Assembly: GCF_029911635.1 (NCBI RefSeq)
Contig: NZ_JARYTI010000013.1
Location: forward strand, 1 to 64,000
Length of the DNA: 64,000 nucleotides
From: Sphingomonas sp. AR_OL41
Lineage (GTDB): Bacteria; Pseudomonadota; Alphaproteobacteria; Sphingomonadales; Sphingomonadaceae
Direction of reading: 5' to 3'
The translations under genes were made by a program, and so were the position numbers. The notes below the pieces were generated by a model that was not told the origin of the DNA, ran no database searches, and saw only the letters and a program-made list of their open reading frames with translations. Positions 1 to 8,699 of this stretch are shown here, one piece after another. The stretch's first letter is position 1; each line of letters starts with the position of its first letter.

Positions 1-535
1 AGCCGCCGCCCTGCGCGTCGCGCGTGCCGAGCGAGGCGGCCGCGTCGACCACCACGCCGACGGCGTGGCGCCGCTGCAGCCAGGCATAGCGATCGAGGTC
101 GATCGCGTTGCCGAAGGTGGCGTAGGGCAGCAGCACCGCGATGCGCGCGCCATGCCGCGTCAGCAGCCGCTCCTCCTCACGCGCCGCCATGCCCCAGTCG
201 TCGGGGTCTACGTCGCACACCAGTGGGGTGAGGCCCGCCCAGTGCGCCGCCTGCGCCGTCGCGGCGAAGGTCAGCGCGGGCATCAGCGCGAAGCGGCCGG
301 CGCGCGCCGTGGCGCCGGCGGCGTCCTTCAGCGCGATCATCAGGCCGAGCGTCGCATTGGCCACCGCCAGGCACGCGCCGCGACCGTCGAACAGCTGCGC
401 CGTCGCCTCGGCCTCGAAGGCGCGCAGCTCGGGGCCGTTGTTGGAAAACACGCCCGACGCCTCGATCCGGCGCAGGTCGTCGCCCATGTCGCTCAGGCGG
501 GGCGGGTTCGGGGCGATCAGGGGCAGCGCGCGCAT
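1..535 (-). CDS. DegT/DnrJ/EryC1/StrS-family aminotransferase, 3' end outside window
   Basis: The reading frame opens with ATG at 535 and runs without a stop off the left edge, giving about 178 N-terminal residues. The protein has the layout of PLP-dependent sugar aminotransferases: an early SNNGPELRAFE motif (residues about 30-40), an AVANATLGL-like segment that would contact the cofactor phosphate, and a VCDVDPDDW stretch typical of the fold. The Schiff-base lysine lies beyond the edge, so catalysis cannot be checked. Family members usually make amino sugars for surface polysaccharides; the substrate here is unknown. The following minus-strand operon ends upstream at 572, so it may read into this gene. 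Confidence 0.75.
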   Translation of the reverse strand, partial: MRALPLIAPNPPRLSDMGDDLRRIEASGVFSNNGPELRAFEAEATAQLFDGRGACLAVANATLGLMIALKDAAGATARAGRFALMPALTFAATAQAAHWAGLTPLVCDVDPDDWGMAAREEERLLTRHGARIAVLLPYATFGNAIDLDRYAWLQRRHAVGVVVDAAASLGTRDAQGGG

Positions 536-571
536 CACGCTCCGCCTACACCGACCGCCCCTAAGAAGCGG

Positions 572-1558
572 TTACGCGAACTCCTCGGTCGACACGCCGG
601 CCTGCGCGGCGGGGGCATAGCGCGACCCGGCGATGGCCGCGGGGTCGAACAGCGTGTCGATCCGCGCTGCGACCTCGGCCGGGATCACCCAGTCCTTGCG
701 CGCGATATTCTCCTCGAGATGCGGGATCGACGCGGTGCCGGGGATCACTACGACATGCTCGCCCCGCGACAGCACCCAGGCGAGCGACAGCTGCGCCGGG
801 GTCACGCCCTGCTCGGTCGCGATCGCGGCGAAGGCATCGGCCAGCGCAAGGTTGGTCGGCCAGTTCTCCGGCTTGAAGCGCGGCATGCCGCGCCGCAGGT
901 CGGCGTCGATGAGCATCGCGGGGTCGCGCACTGCGCCGGCCAGCACGCCGCGCGCGACCGGCGAGAAGGCGACGAAGGTGGTGCCGAGCTCGGCACAGGC
1001 CGCGAGCACGGCGATTTCGGGGTTGCGCGTCCAGGGCGAATATTCGGTCTGCAGCGCCGCGATCGGGTGGACCGAAGCGGCGCGGCGCAGCGTCTCGGCC
1101 GACATCTCGCTCAGCCCGATGCTGCCGATCTTGCCCGCCTCGACCGCGCGGGCGAGCTCGCCGACCGATTCCTCGATCGGCGTCGCGAAGTCGGGGCGGT
1201 GGAGGTAATAGAGGTCGATATGGTCGGTCTTGAGGAGGCGCAGGCTCTCCTCGATCGCGGCGCGGATCGTCTCGGGGCGGCAGTCGATGCGGCGCTTGTC
1301 GCCATCGACGATGATGCCGGTCTTCGAGGCGAGGAAGAACTCGTTGCGGCGCCCGGCCAGCGCCTCGCCGATCAGCATCTCGTTATGCCCGACGCCGTAG
1401 ATCCGCGCGGTATCGAGATGGGTGTAGCCGAGGTCGAGCGCGCGGTGCAGCAGCTGCGCGCCGTCCTCGTCCGAGGGCGGCGTGCCATAGGCCCAGCTCA
1501 GGCCCATGCAGCCAAGGCCGATCGCCTCGACGTCGCGGCCGGCGAGTTTGCGCTTCAT
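572..1558 (-). CDS. Aldo/keto reductase
   Basis: A 328-residue NADPH-dependent aldo/keto reductase of the YajO/AKR13-like type. It begins MKRKLAGRDVEAIGLGCMG and carries the family tetrad: Asp and Tyr in DTARIYG, Lys in LASKTG and His in YYLHRPD. The C-terminal VIPGTASIPHLEEN segment binds the cofactor phosphate. The start ATG (1558) overlaps the stop of the upstream transporter gene as ATGA, which fixes the start and implies translational coupling. It is the last gene of a guanine deaminase - transporter - reductase run. The physiological carbonyl substrate cannot be read from the sequence. Confidence 0.9.
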   Translation of the reverse strand: MKRKLAGRDVEAIGLGCMGLSWAYGTPPSDEDGAQLLHRALDLGYTHLDTARIYGVGHNEMLIGEALAGRRNEFFLASKTGIIVDGDKRRIDCRPETIRAAIEESLRLLKTDHIDLYYLHRPDFATPIEESVGELARAVEAGKIGSIGLSEMSAETLRRAASVHPIAALQTEYSPWTRNPEIAVLAACAELGTTFVAFSPVARGVLAGAVRDPAMLIDADLRRGMPRFKPENWPTNLALADAFAAIATEQGVTPAQLSLAWVLSRGEHVVVIPGTASIPHLEENIARKDWVIPAEVAARIDTLFDPAAIAGSRYAPAAQAGVSTEEFA

Positions 1559-2541
1559 GACGGGTTCCTTGTGAGTGTCGGGTCTTGTTCGGCATAGCGT
1601 CGCGCGATCACCGCGCAAGCGATCAGCTGGATCTGGTGGAACAGCATCAGCGGCAGCAGGATCACGCCGACCTGCGCTGCGGGGAACAACACGCCGGCCA
1701 TCGGCACGCCCGAGGCGAGGCTCTTCTTGGAGCCGCAGAACTGCAGCACGATCGCGTCGGCGCGCGGCCAGTGAAAGATGCGGCCGATCGCCCAGGTCGC
1801 CGCCAGCACCAGCGCCAGCAGCAGCGAGCAGAGAATCAGGATGACGCTGAGGTCGAACCCCGAGACGCGGTGCCACAGCCCCTCGACCACCGCCGCGCCG
1901 AACGCGGTATAGACGACGAGCAGGATCGATCCGCGATCGACGATCGTCACCAGCGGCTTGTGACGCGCGACAAAGCCGCCGATCAGCGGGCGCAGCAGAT
2001 GCCCGGCGACGAACGGCACGAGCAGCTGGATGACGATCTTGTCGACCGCCGCCAGCTCGCCGCCGCTCGACCCGGCCCCCAGATGCATCAGCAGCGCGAC
2101 CAGCGCCGGGGTCAGCACAATGCCGAGCAGGTTGGAGAAGGACGCGCTGCACACCGCCGCCGCGACATTGCCGCGCGCGACGGCGGTAAAGGCGATCGAC
2201 GACTGGACGGTCGAGGGCAGCAAAGTGAGGAACAGCAGCCCCGCTGCGACCGGTGCGGCGACGAAAGGCAGGTGGCTGAGCCCGAGGCCGAGCAGCGGGA
2301 ACAGCCCGAAGGTCACCGCCAGCACCGACAGATGCAGCTTCCAGTTGCGCATGCCGTCCCAGATCGCCTGGCGCGACAACTTGGCGCCGTGGAGGAAGAA
2401 CAGCAGCACGATGCCGGCGGTCGCCGCCGTGTCGAAGATCGCCACGAAGGCCCCCCGCGGCGGCAGGACGGTCGCGAGCAGCACCGTGCCGAGAAGCGAC
2501 AGCACGAAGGGCTCGAAGACGGTCAGGAAGCTCTTCAGCAT
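1555..2541 (-). CDS. Bile acid:sodium symporter-like (SBF-like, YfeH type) membrane transporter
   Basis: A 328-residue polytopic membrane protein with about ten hydrophobic segments. The motif TLLPSTVQSSIAFTAVARGN followed by a CSASFSN segment is typical of the SBF-like branch (YfeH) of the bile acid:sodium symporter superfamily. Translation starts at ATG 2541, seven bases inside the end of the guanine deaminase gene, and its stop overlaps the aldo/keto reductase start. The tight coupling suggests a transport role linked to purine breakdown or to the reductase, but no substrate is established for this branch. Confidence 0.85.
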   Translation of the reverse strand: MLKSFLTVFEPFVLSLLGTVLLATVLPPRGAFVAIFDTAATAGIVLLFFLHGAKLSRQAIWDGMRNWKLHLSVLAVTFGLFPLLGLGLSHLPFVAAPVAAGLLFLTLLPSTVQSSIAFTAVARGNVAAAVCSASFSNLLGIVLTPALVALLMHLGAGSSGGELAAVDKIVIQLLVPFVAGHLLRPLIGGFVARHKPLVTIVDRGSILLVVYTAFGAAVVEGLWHRVSGFDLSVILILCSLLLALVLAATWAIGRIFHWPRADAIVLQFCGSKKSLASGVPMAGVLFPAAQVGVILLPLMLFHQIQLIACAVIARRYAEQDPTLTRNPS

Positions 2542-3827
2542 GGGATTCCACCACGGACATGGGCGCGCTTGCCCGAAAGAAAGGTGGCGGCAATCGCGCG
2601 GTCGTCGCCGAGGATCTGCAGTGCGAACAGCCGGTCGAACAGGCTCGCGCCCGCCGTGCGGCGCGCCAGCAGCGGCGTCGCCCGGTCGTCGAGCACCACG
2701 AAGTCGGCTTCCTGGCCCGGCTGGAGCCCCCCGATGCGGTCGGCAAGCCCAAGCGCCTTGGCGCCGCCGGCCGTGGCGAGATGCAGCGCGCGGAATGGGT
2801 CGAGGCTCGTCCCGCGCAACTGGCCGACCTTGTACGCCTCGCCCAGCGTCGCGAGCAGCGAGAAGCTGGTGCCCGCCCCGACATCGCTGCCGATGCCGAC
2901 CGTCACGCTGTGGCGATCGGCGGCGGCGAGATCGAACAGCCCCGAGCCGAGGAACAGGTTGCTGGTCGGGCAAAAGGCGATCGCGCTGCCCGCCGCGCCC
3001 ATCCGCGCCAGCGCGCGATCACCGAGATGAATGCCGTGGGCGAACACCGAACGCGGGCCGACGAGCCCGAAGCGATCATAGACGTCGAGATAGTCGGACG
3101 CGTCGGGGAAGCGCGCGGCGACGGCGGCGACTTCGGTCATGTTCTCGGCGAGATGGGTATGGAGCAGGGCGTCGGGGTGCGCGGCGAGCAGCGCGCCGGC
3201 ATCGGCCAGCTGCGCGTCGGACGAGGTCAGCGCGAAGCGCGGCGTGACGGCGTAGCCGAGCCGCCCGCGGCCGCGCCAGCGCGCGATCAGCGCCTCGCTG
3301 TCGGCGCGGCCATCGGCGACGCTGTCGCACAAGGTTGCGGGGCCTTGGTCCATCAGCACCTTGCCCGAGACGATCCGCATGTCGCGGGCCAGCGCGGCGT
3401 CGAACAGCGCGTCGACCGAGGCGGCATGGACGGTGGCGAAGACCAGCGCGCTGGTCGTACCATTGCGCAGCAGCTCGTCGAGGAAGAAGCCCGCAACGGC
3501 GTCGGCGTGGGCGCGGTCGGCGAAGCGCGCTTCCTCAGCGAAGATGTGGCGTTCGAGCCAGTCGAGCAGCTGCGCACCGTGTGCGGCGATGCGGTCGGTC
3601 TGCGGGTAGTGGATGTGCGCGTCGACGAAGCCCGGGACGACGAGCCCCGCCAGCCGCTCGACCGCAACGCCGGGATAGCGCGGTGCGAGCGTGTCATAGG
3701 CACCGAACGCGACGACGATGCCGTCCTCGACGACGAGCAGGCCGTCTTCATGGTGCAGCGGCCCAGCCCCGGCGCGCGGGTCGTCGGGAACGCTGAGCAG
3801 TTCGGCACGGAAGGCGGTGAGCGTCAT
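2535..3827 (-). CDS. guaD: Guanine deaminase
   Basis: A 430-residue amidohydrolase that converts guanine to xanthine and ammonia. The PGFVDAHIHYPQTD motif (metal-binding HxH plus the guanine deaminase-specific PQTD), the HTHLAEN segment and the late GSDVGAGTSFSLL motif (metal-binding Asp) identify the family. The start ATG at 3827 gives an N-terminus (MTLTAFRAELL) of normal length; longer readings upstream have no family similarity. It leads an overlapping operon with the transporter and reductase. A purine permease gene lies just upstream on the same strand, supporting a salvage role. Confidence 0.93.
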   Translation of the reverse strand: MTLTAFRAELLSVPDDPRAGAGPLHHEDGLLVVEDGIVVAFGAYDTLAPRYPGVAVERLAGLVVPGFVDAHIHYPQTDRIAAHGAQLLDWLERHIFAEEARFADRAHADAVAGFFLDELLRNGTTSALVFATVHAASVDALFDAALARDMRIVSGKVLMDQGPATLCDSVADGRADSEALIARWRGRGRLGYAVTPRFALTSSDAQLADAGALLAAHPDALLHTHLAENMTEVAAVAARFPDASDYLDVYDRFGLVGPRSVFAHGIHLGDRALARMGAAGSAIAFCPTSNLFLGSGLFDLAAADRHSVTVGIGSDVGAGTSFSLLATLGEAYKVGQLRGTSLDPFRALHLATAGGAKALGLADRIGGLQPGQEADFVVLDDRATPLLARRTAGASLFDRLFALQILGDDRAIAATFLSGKRAHVRGGIPC

Positions 3828-4120
3828 GGGCGCGTCGCCGTAGCGCGTTCGGGCGCGCGCCGAAACCCGGCGCGGATCACGGGCTGACGTCGTGCATGTC
3901 CAACGATTTCCCTGCGGCGCGGGGGCCGCTTTTCCCTGCCAACGCCAACATGGCAGGGAATTTGGCAGGGAATGCGAATAAAAATGGGGTTCCAACGGCA
4001 CGTGCCGGTGACGCGGTGCGGGGCAGGGAGCGGGACGTGCGCGATGATAGGCATAGGGCTGCGATGCCCGAGGCAGCGAAAAGTTGAATCAATCGGTGGC
4101 GTGCGACGCGCAGCGAAGCG
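3828..4120. other. Intergenic region with short repeats, no gene seen
   Basis: This stretch between the purine permease and guanine deaminase genes has no supported gene. It is locally AT-richer and holds several copies of a TTCCCTGCC / GGCAGGGAA word (see the repeat entry), so it probably contains the guaD promoter region plus a small repeat cluster. Confidence 0.5.
3908..3972. repeat. TTCCCTGCC repeat cluster
   Basis: TTCCCTGC lies at 3908-3915, TTCCCTGCC at 3932-3940, and its inverse GGCAGGGAA at 3952-3960 and 3964-3972. The second and third copies form a 9-bp inverted repeat with an 11-bp loop; the last two copies are direct repeats 12 bp apart. From memory, such words recur between genes in sphingomonads. 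They could be a dispersed repeat or an operator for the guanine deaminase operon. Confidence 0.6.
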
Positions 4121-5479
4121 TCAGGCCGCCGTCGCCAGCCAGGCAAAGCGGATGACGAACAGCGCAGCGAGGATGAGCAGAAGCGCATCGCCGCGCGCGA
4201 CCTTGCCGCGCAGCAGCTTGAGCAGCGCATGGGCGGTGATGCCGAAGGCGAGGCCATTGGCGATCGAGAAGGTCAGCGGGATCATCGCCACGGTGAGGAA
4301 GGCGGGGATCGCGACCTCGGGTTCGCCCCAGGCGATATCGGCGAGTGGGGCCATCATCAGCGCGCCAACCAGGATCAGTGCCGGCGCGGCGGCCGCCAGC
4401 GGTACGAGCTGGGCATAGGGCGCGACGAACATCGCCGCGAGGAACAACAGGCCGGTGACGATCGCGGTGACCCCGGTGCGCCCGCCGGCCTGCACGCCGG
4501 CGGCGCTCTCGACATAGGCGGTGACGGTGCTGGTCCCGGCGAGCGCGCCGATCATCGTCGCGAGCGAATCGACGATCAGCATGCGGTTGAGGCGCGGGAT
4601 CCTGCCGTCAGGGGCGATCAGGCCGGCCCGCTTTGTCACCGCGACGAGTGTGCCGAGATTGTCGAACAGGTCGACGAACAGGAACACGAACAGGATCTCG
4701 ACCACGCCGAGCCCGTGCTTGCCGGCGCCGCCAAACACGCCGGAAAGATCGAGCGCGAAGGCGGTCTGGCCGAGCGCGGCGAGCGAATAGGGTTGCGGGG
4801 TGAAGCTGACCATGCCGGTCAGCCAGCCGAGCAATGTGGTGGCAACGATGCCGATCAGCATCGCGCCGCGCACCCGCCACACATCGAGCACGGCGATGAG
4901 CACCAGCCCGAACAGCGCGAGCAGGGCGCCGGCGGCATGGAGGTTGCCGAGCGCGACGCCGGTCGCGGCGTCGTTGACGACGATGCCGGCGTTGCGCAGC
5001 CCTATGAAGCCGATGAACAGACCGATGCCCCCGGCAACGGCGGCGAACAGATGCGGCGGGATCGCCGCGACGATCATCTGGCGGATACCGGCCAGCGTCA
5101 GCGCGAGAAAGGCGACTCCCGAGACGAACACGCAGCCGAGCGCGGTCTGCCACGGCACGCCCATCGCGCCGACCACCGTGAAGGCGAAATAGGCGTTGAG
5201 ACCCATGCCCGGCGCGAGCGCGAGCGGGACATTGGCGCTGAGGCCCATCATGATGCTGGCGATGCCGGCGGCAAAGCAGGTCGCGGCGGCAACCGCCGCG
5301 ACGGGCATGCCGGCCTGGCCAAGGATCGCCGGATTGACCAGGATGATATAGGCCATGGTCAGGAAAGTGGTGGCGCCGGCGAGCATCTCGGTACGCAGGT
5401 CGGTGCCGCGCGACGCGAAGTCGAAGCGCCGCGCGAGTATGCCCTGATCGGTCGTCGGTGCGGCGTCGGTTGCCGGCAT
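4121..5479 (-). CDS. NCS2 purine permease, AzgA/GhxP type (guanine/hypoxanthine uptake)
   Basis: A 452-residue inner-membrane permease. The N-terminal FDFASRGTDLRTEMLAGATT followed by FLTMAYIILVNP is the signature of AzgA-like NCS2 transporters. VFLFVDLFDNLGTLVAV and AGTSTVTAYVESAAGV hold the conserved polar residues of the substrate and proton sites. Length and about 12-14 hydrophobic segments fit the family. It lies upstream of guanine deaminase on the same strand, separated by a 293-bp gap, so uptake of guanine or hypoxanthine followed by deamination is the likely physiological link. Confidence 0.9.
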   Translation of the reverse strand: MPATDAAPTTDQGILARRFDFASRGTDLRTEMLAGATTFLTMAYIILVNPAILGQAGMPVAAVAAATCFAAGIASIMMGLSANVPLALAPGMGLNAYFAFTVVGAMGVPWQTALGCVFVSGVAFLALTLAGIRQMIVAAIPPHLFAAVAGGIGLFIGFIGLRNAGIVVNDAATGVALGNLHAAGALLALFGLVLIAVLDVWRVRGAMLIGIVATTLLGWLTGMVSFTPQPYSLAALGQTAFALDLSGVFGGAGKHGLGVVEILFVFLFVDLFDNLGTLVAVTKRAGLIAPDGRIPRLNRMLIVDSLATMIGALAGTSTVTAYVESAAGVQAGGRTGVTAIVTGLLFLAAMFVAPYAQLVPLAAAAPALILVGALMMAPLADIAWGEPEVAIPAFLTVAMIPLTFSIANGLAFGITAHALLKLLRGKVARGDALLLILAALFVIRFAWLATAA

Positions 5480-5560
5480 GCCCTGTTCCCCCCACCGCGG
5501 TCGGCGGGTGCCGGACCGTCCTTGATACCAGCCGGCAGCATAGCGCCGGGTCGGTCAGGG

Positions 5561-5591
5561 AAAAGGGGCCACCGCACTCTTCGGGCGGTGG
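5561..5591 (-). terminator. Candidate intrinsic terminator
   Basis: Read on the minus strand, a 7-bp stem CCACCGC/GCGGTGG with a 9-nt loop is followed by CCCCTTTTCCC. It sits between the small UvrB/UvrC-motif gene (ending at 5626) and the permease start. The T-run is short, so termination strength is uncertain. Confidence 0.4.
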
Positions 5592-5625
5592 TGGCCGGCA
5601 AGATCGGAGCCCGACCCCAGACCGA

Positions 5626-5916
5626 TCAGCGTGGGCGACGCGGCTTGCTGCGCTGTCGGGTCATCGGGTCGGGCTTGGCCGGCGGAGTCCAGCCCGGCGG
5701 CGGGGCCATGCGCTGCTGGCTGGTGCCGAGACCCATCCGGCCGGGCTGCTGTCGCACCAGGCCGGCAGTGTCGCTGGCCTCGGCCTCGGCGCGGCTCGCC
5801 CCGCCCCGCATCAGGTTGAGCAGATCGCGCAACCGTCGTGCCTCCTCGAAATCCATCGCAGCCGCAGCGGCTTCCATGCGTGCGCGCAACGCCGCTGCAT
5901 CTGTCTCGTCGCTCAT
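5626..5916 (-). CDS. Small UvrB/UvrC-motif protein
   Basis: A 96-residue protein. Residues about 6-30 (ALRARMEAAAAAMDFEEARR and following LRDLL) match the UvrB/UvrC motif helix pair, which in repair proteins and Clp-associated factors mediates protein contacts. The rest is Pro/Arg-rich and low in complexity, with a PPPGWTPPAKPDPMT-like tail seen in short alphaproteobacterial relatives. I chose ATG 5916 (MSDETDAA); a longer upstream reading adds 30 residues with no similarity. It is not a full excision nuclease subunit, and its function is unknown. Confidence 0.65.
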   Translation of the reverse strand: MSDETDAAALRARMEAAAAAMDFEEARRLRDLLNLMRGGASRAEAEASDTAGLVRQQPGRMGLGTSQQRMAPPPGWTPPAKPDPMTRQRSKPRRPR

Positions 5917-6199
5917 GGCCGTACCATCGCCGGTTGGCTCGTCCGGTGCGCGCCGCGCGTCTTGCCGATGGTCATCGATCGCCTCCCACACTGTGCCGGG
6001 TGCCAACGCGCCGCGCTGCGCGCGGCTCCCGCGGCGCAGCCTTTATGCCAAGCCGCGCCCAAAACACGATCGGTGCCGCGGCGATGATCTGGGCGGTCGG
6101 CACCCGATCTGCTATGGTGGACCTACCGTTGGCGCCCCTGGCACGCCGCGCCGAGAGACCGCGCTGCGGCTCCCTTTCTTGCCAATGAGGCGTGCAGCA

Positions 6200-7348
6200 A
6201 TGGATGCGACGGCATCGATCCTACTCGTCGAGGACGCGCGGCCCTTGTCCGAGGCGCTACGCCGGACGCTGCAGGAGCGTGGCTATGCCGTAACGATCGC
6301 CAGCGACGGTAATGAAGCGTGTGCGCTGCTCGCGGCGCCCGACAGCGTCTTCACCGCGCTGATAACCGACCTCGATCTCGGCCCTGGGCCGAACGGCTGG
6401 GACGTGGCGCGCGCGGCGCGGACGCGCAACGCCGATGTCGTGGTGATCTATGTGACCGGTGGCGACGGTAGCGAATGGGCGGCGGTCGGCGTGCCGAAAA
6501 GCCTGATCCTGCAAAAGCCGTTCACCGCCGCGCAAATCGTGCGCGCGATGAACGGCTTCGACGAGGGGCTCGCGCGCGACGCCGCGGCATCCAATCTGGA
6601 AGAGATCGCCGCGCTGCACATGCGGTTGGACACGGTTGAAGAGGCGAACCGGCGCCTCGACGATGCGGCGCAGGCCGAAACGCTGCGCCGATCGCGCGAG
6701 TTGCTGGAGGATGTGAAGGCGCTCGCCGAGGCGCGCGCCAAAGCCGCGGCGGTCGAGGCCGAACTGGCGGCGCGCGAGGCGGCGATTACGCAGCTTGCCG
6801 ACACCAACCGCAAACTTGTCGCCAACGAGGCGATGTTGGGAAAGATCGTCGAGCAGCATACCGTCGCGCTGACGCGCGAGATGGAGGAACGTCGTCTCGC
6901 CGAACAGGGCGGCGAGCGCGCGATACCTGACGACGAACCCGCCGTGCGCGCCGAGGTCGCGGCGCCGCGCAAGACGATATTGCTGGTCGAGGACAATCTC
7001 CTTCTCGCCGACATTACCGCGGCGCTCTTCAAGCAGCTCGATTATGATACCGTGCCCGCCGCCAATGCCCGCGACGCACTGACGCTGCTCGAAGCGGGCG
7101 CGAAGGTGGATGCGGTATTTTGCGACGTCGTAATGCCGGGCGAGATGAACGGTGTCGCGCTGGCGAGGCTGCTGGAGCAGGATTATCCCGGTTTGCCGGT
7201 AACGCTGACGACGGGTTATGGCGACTTGCCCGCCGGCAATCCGCCGCCGGCGGGCGTCGAGGTGTTGAGCAAGCCCTATCGGCTCGACGACCTGGAGGCG
7301 GCGCTTGAACGCGCGCTCGGCGGATCGGTGGTTGCGGCAGCAGGATAG
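6200..7348 (+). CDS. Tandem-receiver response regulator with central coiled coil
   Basis: A 382-residue protein with two CheY-like receiver domains and no output domain. Receiver 1 (about 6-118) has acidic residues E11/D12, phospho-acceptor D57 in ITDLDLG, a Thr in YVTGG and a Lys in LQKPF. Residues about 130-235 are Ala/Glu/Arg-rich heptads consistent with a coiled coil. Receiver 2 (about 259-372) has E264/D265, acceptor D309 in FCDVVMPG, and LTTGY and LSKPY motifs. The start was taken at ATG 6200; ATG 6185 in the same frame would add five residues. No partner kinase is adjacent, so it may act as a phosphorelay or scaffold. Confidence 0.85.
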   Translation: MDATASILLVEDARPLSEALRRTLQERGYAVTIASDGNEACALLAAPDSVFTALITDLDLGPGPNGWDVARAARTRNADVVVIYVTGGDGSEWAAVGVPKSLILQKPFTAAQIVRAMNGFDEGLARDAAASNLEEIAALHMRLDTVEEANRRLDDAAQAETLRRSRELLEDVKALAEARAKAAAVEAELAAREAAITQLADTNRKLVANEAMLGKIVEQHTVALTREMEERRLAEQGGERAIPDDEPAVRAEVAAPRKTILLVEDNLLLADITAALFKQLDYDTVPAANARDALTLLEAGAKVDAVFCDVVMPGEMNGVALARLLEQDYPGLPVTLTTGYGDLPAGNPPPAGVEVLSKPYRLDDLEAALERALGGSVVAAAG

Positions 7349-7463
7349 TCGTCCGACCTGCCGCCCGCGGAGCGATGTGCCCCGTGTCCGGGACAATGCG
7401 GATTGCACGGCCGCGGCTCGCCGCGCTAACGACCGCCCCGACGCTATGACGAGGGGCAGCACG

Positions 7464-8699
7464 ATGGACGACCAGCCACATTTTGACGTGCTGATCGTCG
7501 GCGGTGGCCATGGCGGGGCGCAGGCGGCGCTGGCGCTGGTCCAGGCGGGCTTTGCCGGGCGCATCGCGATCCTCGGCGACGAGACCGAACTCCCCTATGA
7601 TCGTCCGCCGCTGTCGAAGGAATATCTCGCCGGGGAGAAGCCGTTCGAGCGCATGCTCCTGCGCCCCGCCGCGCTGTGGGCCGAGCGCGGCATCACGATG
7701 TTGCTCGGCCGGCATGTCACCACGGTCGATCCGGCCGCGCACCGCGTGACCTGCGCCGATGGCTCGACGGTCGGCTATGGCATCATGATCTGGGCGACCG
7801 GCGGCAGCCCGCGCCGCATCGCCTGCGAGGGGCATGATCTCGCCGGCGTGCATACCGTGCGCAACAAGGAAGACGCCGACCGGATGATCGCCGAGATGCC
7901 GCAGGTATGCGAGGCAGTGGTGATCGGCGGCGGCTATATCGGGCTCGAGGCGGCATCGGCGCTGGTCAAGTTCGGCAAGAAGGTGACGGTGGTCGAGGCG
8001 CTCGACCGCGTGCTGGCGCGCGTTGCCGGCGAACCGCTGTCGCGCTTCTACGAGGCCGAACACCGCGCGCATGGCGTCGATATCCGGCTCGGCGCGTCGG
8101 TGACGGCGCTGACCGGCGCGGATCGTCACGTCACCGGGGTGACGCTGGCCGATGGCGAGGTGATCCCGGCGCAGATGGTGATCGTCGGGATCGGCATCGT
8201 GCCGGCGGTCGGGCCGCTGGTCGATGCCGGCGCGGCGTTCGGCAACGGGGTGCGCGTCGACGCGCAGTGCAGGACCAGCCTGCCCGACATCTATGCGATC
8301 GGCGACTGCGCCGAACATCAGAGCGTCTATGCCGAGGGGGAGTGGATCCGGCTCGAATCGGTGCAGAATGCCAACGACCAGGCCAAGACGGCGGTGCAGG
8401 CGATCATCGGTAACCCGGCCCCTTATGAGGCGGTGCCGTGGTTCTGGTCGAACCAGTATGATCTCAAGCTGCAGACCGTCGGGCTGTCACGCGGCTATGA
8501 CGATCTCGTCGTCCGGGGGACGATCGACAAGGCGGGTTTCTCCATTGTCTATCTCAAGCACGGGACGGTGATCGCGCTGGATTGCGTCAACATGGTACGC
8601 GATTACGCGCAGGGGCGGGCCCTGGTGACGGGCCGGCTTGCGCCGCCACGCGAAGCGCTGGCCGATCCCGCGGTGCCGCTGAAGTCGCTGGTCGCGTAG
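7464..8699 (+). CDS. FAD-dependent NAD(P)H:ferredoxin/rubredoxin reductase-like oxidoreductase
   Basis: A 411-residue flavoprotein. The first dinucleotide fold, [10 protein letters not shown], binds [16 protein letters not shown] is the hallmark of rubredoxin/putidaredoxin reductases (RubB/CamA/ThcD group); [14 protein letters not shown] is the NAD(P)H fold; [10 protein letters not shown] binds FAD again. The start ATG 7464 is preceded by GAGGGG at good spacing; longer upstream readings are rejected. Such enzymes pass electrons to a ferredoxin or rubredoxin serving a monooxygenase or P450, but no partner gene is adjacent. Its last 213 bp overlap the convergent membrane-protein frame. Confidence 0.88.
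   Translation: MDDQPHFDVLIVGGGHGGAQAALALVQAGFAGRIAILGDETELPYDRPPLSKEYLAGEKPFERMLLRPAALWAERGITMLLGRHVTTVDPAAHRVTCADGSTVGYGIMIWATGGSPRRIACEGHDLAGVHTVRNKEDADRMIAEMPQVCEAVVIGGGYIGLEAASALVKFGKKVTVVEALDRVLARVAGEPLSRFYEAEHRAHGVDIRLGASVTALTGADRHVTGVTLADGEVIPAQMVIVGIGIVPAVGPLVDAGAAFGNGVRVDAQCRTSLPDIYAIGDCAEHQSVYAEGEWIRLESVQNANDQAKTAVQAIIGNPAPYEAVPWFWSNQYDLKLQTVGLSRGYDDLVVRGTIDKAGFSIVYLKHGTVIALDCVNMVRDYAQGRALVTGRLAPPREALADPAVPLKSLVA

Noticed and set aside
65..1597. Long plus-strand frame opposite the aminotransferase and reductase genes
   Set aside because: Arg/Ala/Gly-rich composition with no family motif; it is antisense to two clear genes in GC-rich DNA.
4229..6184. 1039-codon plus-strand frame leading into the response regulator
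   Set aside because: The upstream part is antisense to the purine permease and has no recognisable domain; only the section from 6200 is real.
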